Assembly (NCBI RefSeq): GCF_026340255.1
Contig: NZ_JAPEPJ010000003.1
Location: 372,001 to 436,000, forward strand
Source of the DNA: Streptomyces sp. NBC_01408
Lineage (GTDB): Bacteria > Actinomycetota > Actinomycetes > Streptomycetales > Streptomycetaceae
Reading direction: 5' to 3'
DNA: 64,000 nt
A program made the translations under genes and the position numbers. The notes under the pieces are model-generated. The model was not told where the DNA came from. It did no database searches and saw nothing but the letters and a program-made list of their open reading frames with translations. Shown in pieces: positions 62,170 through 64,000 of the stretch; positions within the stretch are counted from its first letter, which is position 1; every line of letters starts with the position of its first letter.

Positions 62170-62739
62170 TCAGACGCCGAAGTCGGCGACGATCCCGGTC
62201 AGGCCGGAGGCGTAGCCCTGGCCTACGGCGCGGAACTTCCATTCGGCGCCGCTGCGGTAGAGCTCGCCGAAGATCATCGCGGTCTCGGTGGCGGCGTCCT
62301 CGGAGAGGTCGTAGCGGGCGAGTTCGGCTCCGTCGGCCTGGTTGACGACGCGGATGAAGGCGTTGCGGACCTGGCCGAAGCTGTGGCCGCGGGTCTCCGC
62401 GTCGTGGATGGAGACCGGGAAGACGATCTTCTGGATGTCCGCGGGGACGGTGGCCAGGTCGACCTTGACGACCTCGTCGTCGCCTTCGCCCTCGCCGGTG
62501 AGGTTGTCGCCGGTGTGCTCGACGGAGCCGTCGGGGCTCTTCAGGTTGTTGTAGAAGACGAAGTGCCCGCTGGAGGGCACCTTGCCGGACTCCCCGACCA
62601 GCAGGGCGCTGGCGTCGAGGTCGTAGTCGGTGCCGGTGGTCGTGCGGACGTCCCAGCCCAGGCCGACCAGTACGGCGGTCAGGCCCGGCGCCTCCTTGCT
62701 CAGCGAGACATTGCCGCCCTTGGACAGGCTCACACCCAT
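62170..62739 (-). CDS. terD: TerD-family stress protein
   Basis: The 189-residue protein begins [20 protein letters not shown], contains GLGWDVR and [10 protein letters not shown], and continues to the acidic calcium-binding loops ([12 protein letters not shown]). It ends in [18 protein letters not shown], a full-length TerD. Streptomyces carry many TerD paralogues tied to calcium, tellurite resistance and development. ATG 62739. Its upstream region is shared with the blaI-like gene. Confidence 0.93.
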   Translation of the reverse strand: MGVSLSKGGNVSLSKEAPGLTAVLVGLGWDVRTTTGTDYDLDASALLVGESGKVPSSGHFVFYNNLKSPDGSVEHTGDNLTGEGEGDDEVVKVDLATVPADIQKIVFPVSIHDAETRGHSFGQVRNAFIRVVNQADGAELARYDLSEDAATETAMIFGELYRSGAEWKFRAVGQGYASGLTGIVADFGV

Positions 62740-62792
62740 GTCGCATCCCTCTCGTGGCCGAAGCCGGGTAGCCGAGTAGCAGAAACAGAAAA

Positions 62793-62806
62793 CTACATTA
62801 ATGTAG
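62793..62806. promoter_or_regulatory. BlaI-type operator palindrome
   Basis: CTACATTAATGTAG is a perfect 14-bp palindrome containing the TACA/TGTA half sites of BlaI/MecI operators, although the spacer is four bases instead of two. It lies between terD and the blaI-like gene, in an AT-rich patch (AGAAAACTACATTAATG) that may overlap their promoters. Confidence 0.55.
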
Positions 62807-62915
62807 AAGTTGAGCCCGGTCGCGAGGGCGCGGCCGTGCTCTGCCGCGGACGCCCATCAGTACGATGAACCGCCCTGTGGAGGTAGACGGGGCCGGGCCA
62901 CGGGAGGTTGACGGC

Positions 62916-63326
62916 ATGACGGACCAGATCGACAGCAGCGCCGACGAGCCCTCCCGGCGCCGGGGCCAGGGTGAGCTGGAGGCGCAGGTGCTGGCCGCGC
63001 TGCACCGGGCTCCGGGGCCGGCCAACGCGGGCTGGGTGCAGGAGCATCTGGGGAGCGGGCTCGCATACACCACGGTGATGACCATCCTGACCCGGCTGCA
63101 CGCCAAGGGCGCCGTCAGCCGCAAGCGGGCGGGCCGGTCCTTCGAGTGGACCCCGGTCGCGGACGAGGCGGGGCTCGCCGCGCTGCGCATGCGCAAGGTG
63201 CTGGACGCCGAGTCGGACCGGGAGGCCGTACTGGCCAGCTTCGTCACGGCCCTGTCGCCCGGTGACGAGAGGGTGCTGCGGGATCTGCTGGCGCAGACGA
63301 CGGAAGAAGGAGAAGGGGAAGGCTGA
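62916..63326 (+). CDS. BlaI/MecI/CopY-family repressor
   Basis: The 136-residue protein has a winged helix (ELEAQVLAALHRAPGPANAG, then YTTVMTILTRLHAKGAVSRK and RSFEWTPV) followed by a dimerisation helix. The family binds TACA/TGTA dyads and is inactivated when an M56 membrane peptidase cleaves it. ATG 62916 with GGGAGG eight bases upstream. The M56 gene follows four bases after the stop, forming the usual two-gene sensor pair. Confidence 0.92.
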   Translation: MTDQIDSSADEPSRRRGQGELEAQVLAALHRAPGPANAGWVQEHLGSGLAYTTVMTILTRLHAKGAVSRKRAGRSFEWTPVADEAGLAALRMRKVLDAESDREAVLASFVTALSPGDERVLRDLLAQTTEEGEGEG

Positions 63327-63330
63327 CGCA

Positions 63331-64000
63331 ATGGGGGTCTTCGTCTTCCTGCCGCTGGTCCTACCGTTGACCGCCTGGCCCATCGCCCGCCTCGCCGAAC
63401 ACCATCTCCACCCGCGCGCCGCCACCTGGCTGCTCACCGCGGTCGCCGCCGTGCTCGCCGTGTGCAGCACGCTCTGCCTGGCACTGCTCGTGGTGGTCGG
63501 TACGGCTCAGCTGCCCGGTAATCCACTGCCGGACGGCTGGTCGGATCCGGAGGTGCGCGAGGCGGTGCCGTACGACGAGATCGCCGGCAAGGTGGCCATC
63601 CCGGCGCTGATCGCCGTCATCGCCTCCTGCGCGAGGGCGGCCTGGCAACACCAGCGGGTGTGTCTCCGCGCCGAGCAGGCGCTGGCAGGGCTGCCTGCCA
63701 CCCAGGTGGTGGTGCTGCCCGACGAGGCCCCGTACGCGTACGCCCTGCCGGGCAGCCGGGGGGCCGGCAGGATCGTGGCCACGACCGGGATGCTGGCCGC
63801 GCTCAGCGCACCCGAGCGCCGGGCCCTGTTCGCCCATGAACGCGCCCACCTCGCCGGACACCACCACCGGTTCCTGCTGGCCGTACAGCTGGCCGCGCGG
63901 GCGAACCCGTTCCTGCGGCCCCTACGGACGGCCGTGACGTACACAGCCGAGCGGTGGGCGGACGAGGAGGCGGCGGCCCGCGTCGGTAGCCGGCGCATCG
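63331..64000 (+). CDS. M56-family (BlaR1-like) metallopeptidase, cut by window edge
   Basis: The frame is open from ATG 63331 to the window end (223 codons seen). It encodes N-terminal membrane helices (MGVFVFLPLVLPLTAWPIAR, then a second around residues 35-57, and AIPALIAVIASCARAAW). The zinc motif HERAH is at about residue 169-173, with AERWADEEAA downstream giving the third ligand. Streptomycete M56 proteins pair with BlaI-like repressors and usually lack the penicillin-sensor domain; the missing C-terminus must decide. It is probably co-transcribed with the repressor. Confidence 0.88.
   Translation, partial: MGVFVFLPLVLPLTAWPIARLAEHHLHPRAATWLLTAVAAVLAVCSTLCLALLVVVGTAQLPGNPLPDGWSDPEVREAVPYDEIAGKVAIPALIAVIASCARAAWQHQRVCLRAEQALAGLPATQVVVLPDEAPYAYALPGSRGAGRIVATTGMLAALSAPERRALFAHERAHLAGHHHRFLLAVQLAARANPFLRPLRTAVTYTAERWADEEAAARVGSRRI

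Overview
The window comes from a Streptomyces-type actinomycete. GC is very high with strong third-position GC, GTG and TTG starts are common, and there are DUF397/DUF5753-XRE pairs, TerD and BlaI-M56 genes of the streptomycete kind. No rRNA, tRNA or CRISPR array was seen. The content is mostly accessory: anti-phage and anti-plasmid genes, mobile-element debris and an arsenic island.

1-28 kb, defence island, almost all on the minus strand. From the left edge it holds the start of a Wadjet operon (jetA and the first 57 codons of jetB), then a complete class 1 DISARM set (drmC, drmB, drmA, drmMI, drmD). Between drmA and drmMI lie a 741-residue HTH protein, a winged-helix gene and an XRE/DUF397 pair. 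Upstream of drmD are a DUF4365 nuclease-like gene with an unknown partner, a DUF262-DUF1524 (GmrSD-like) protein carrying an alkyltransferase-like domain, and, facing away, an SF1 helicase with a RelE-like N-terminus.

28.2-48.5 kb, a segment bounded by two direct repeats. Each repeat carries the last 22 codons of a RumA/TrmA-type RNA methyltransferase gene fused to the same flanking arm, as expected of attachment sites. Inside are an IS5-family element, a bacterial gasdermin, subtilisin-like protease and small-protein operon of lower GC, a decayed IS5 transposase, an endonuclease plus LOG/SLOG-like pair, a frameshifted IS701-family element, a TetR regulator divergent from a serine hydrolase, two CNNM/CBS transporters, and an XRE-ImmA/IrrE plus TGT-like pair. 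No integrase is visible.

48.6-58.9 kb, arsenic island. It holds an MFS transporter, a Cys-tailed FAD oxidoreductase, arsR, an arsN-like acetyltransferase, a TSUP permease, an arsO-like monooxygenase, an aquaporin, a second arsR, two thioredoxin-type arsenate reductases, thioredoxin reductase and thioredoxin. Arsenate would be reduced with electrons from the TrxR/Trx pair, and arsenite would leave through the aquaporin or MFS protein. No ArsB or Acr3 is present. A 150-200 bp repeat with a long palindrome occurs at 43.05 kb and again at 58.9 kb.

59-64 kb holds an APC permease, two decayed genes (DUF4118 and DJ-1/PfpI), terD, and a BlaI-M56 pair cut by the right edge.
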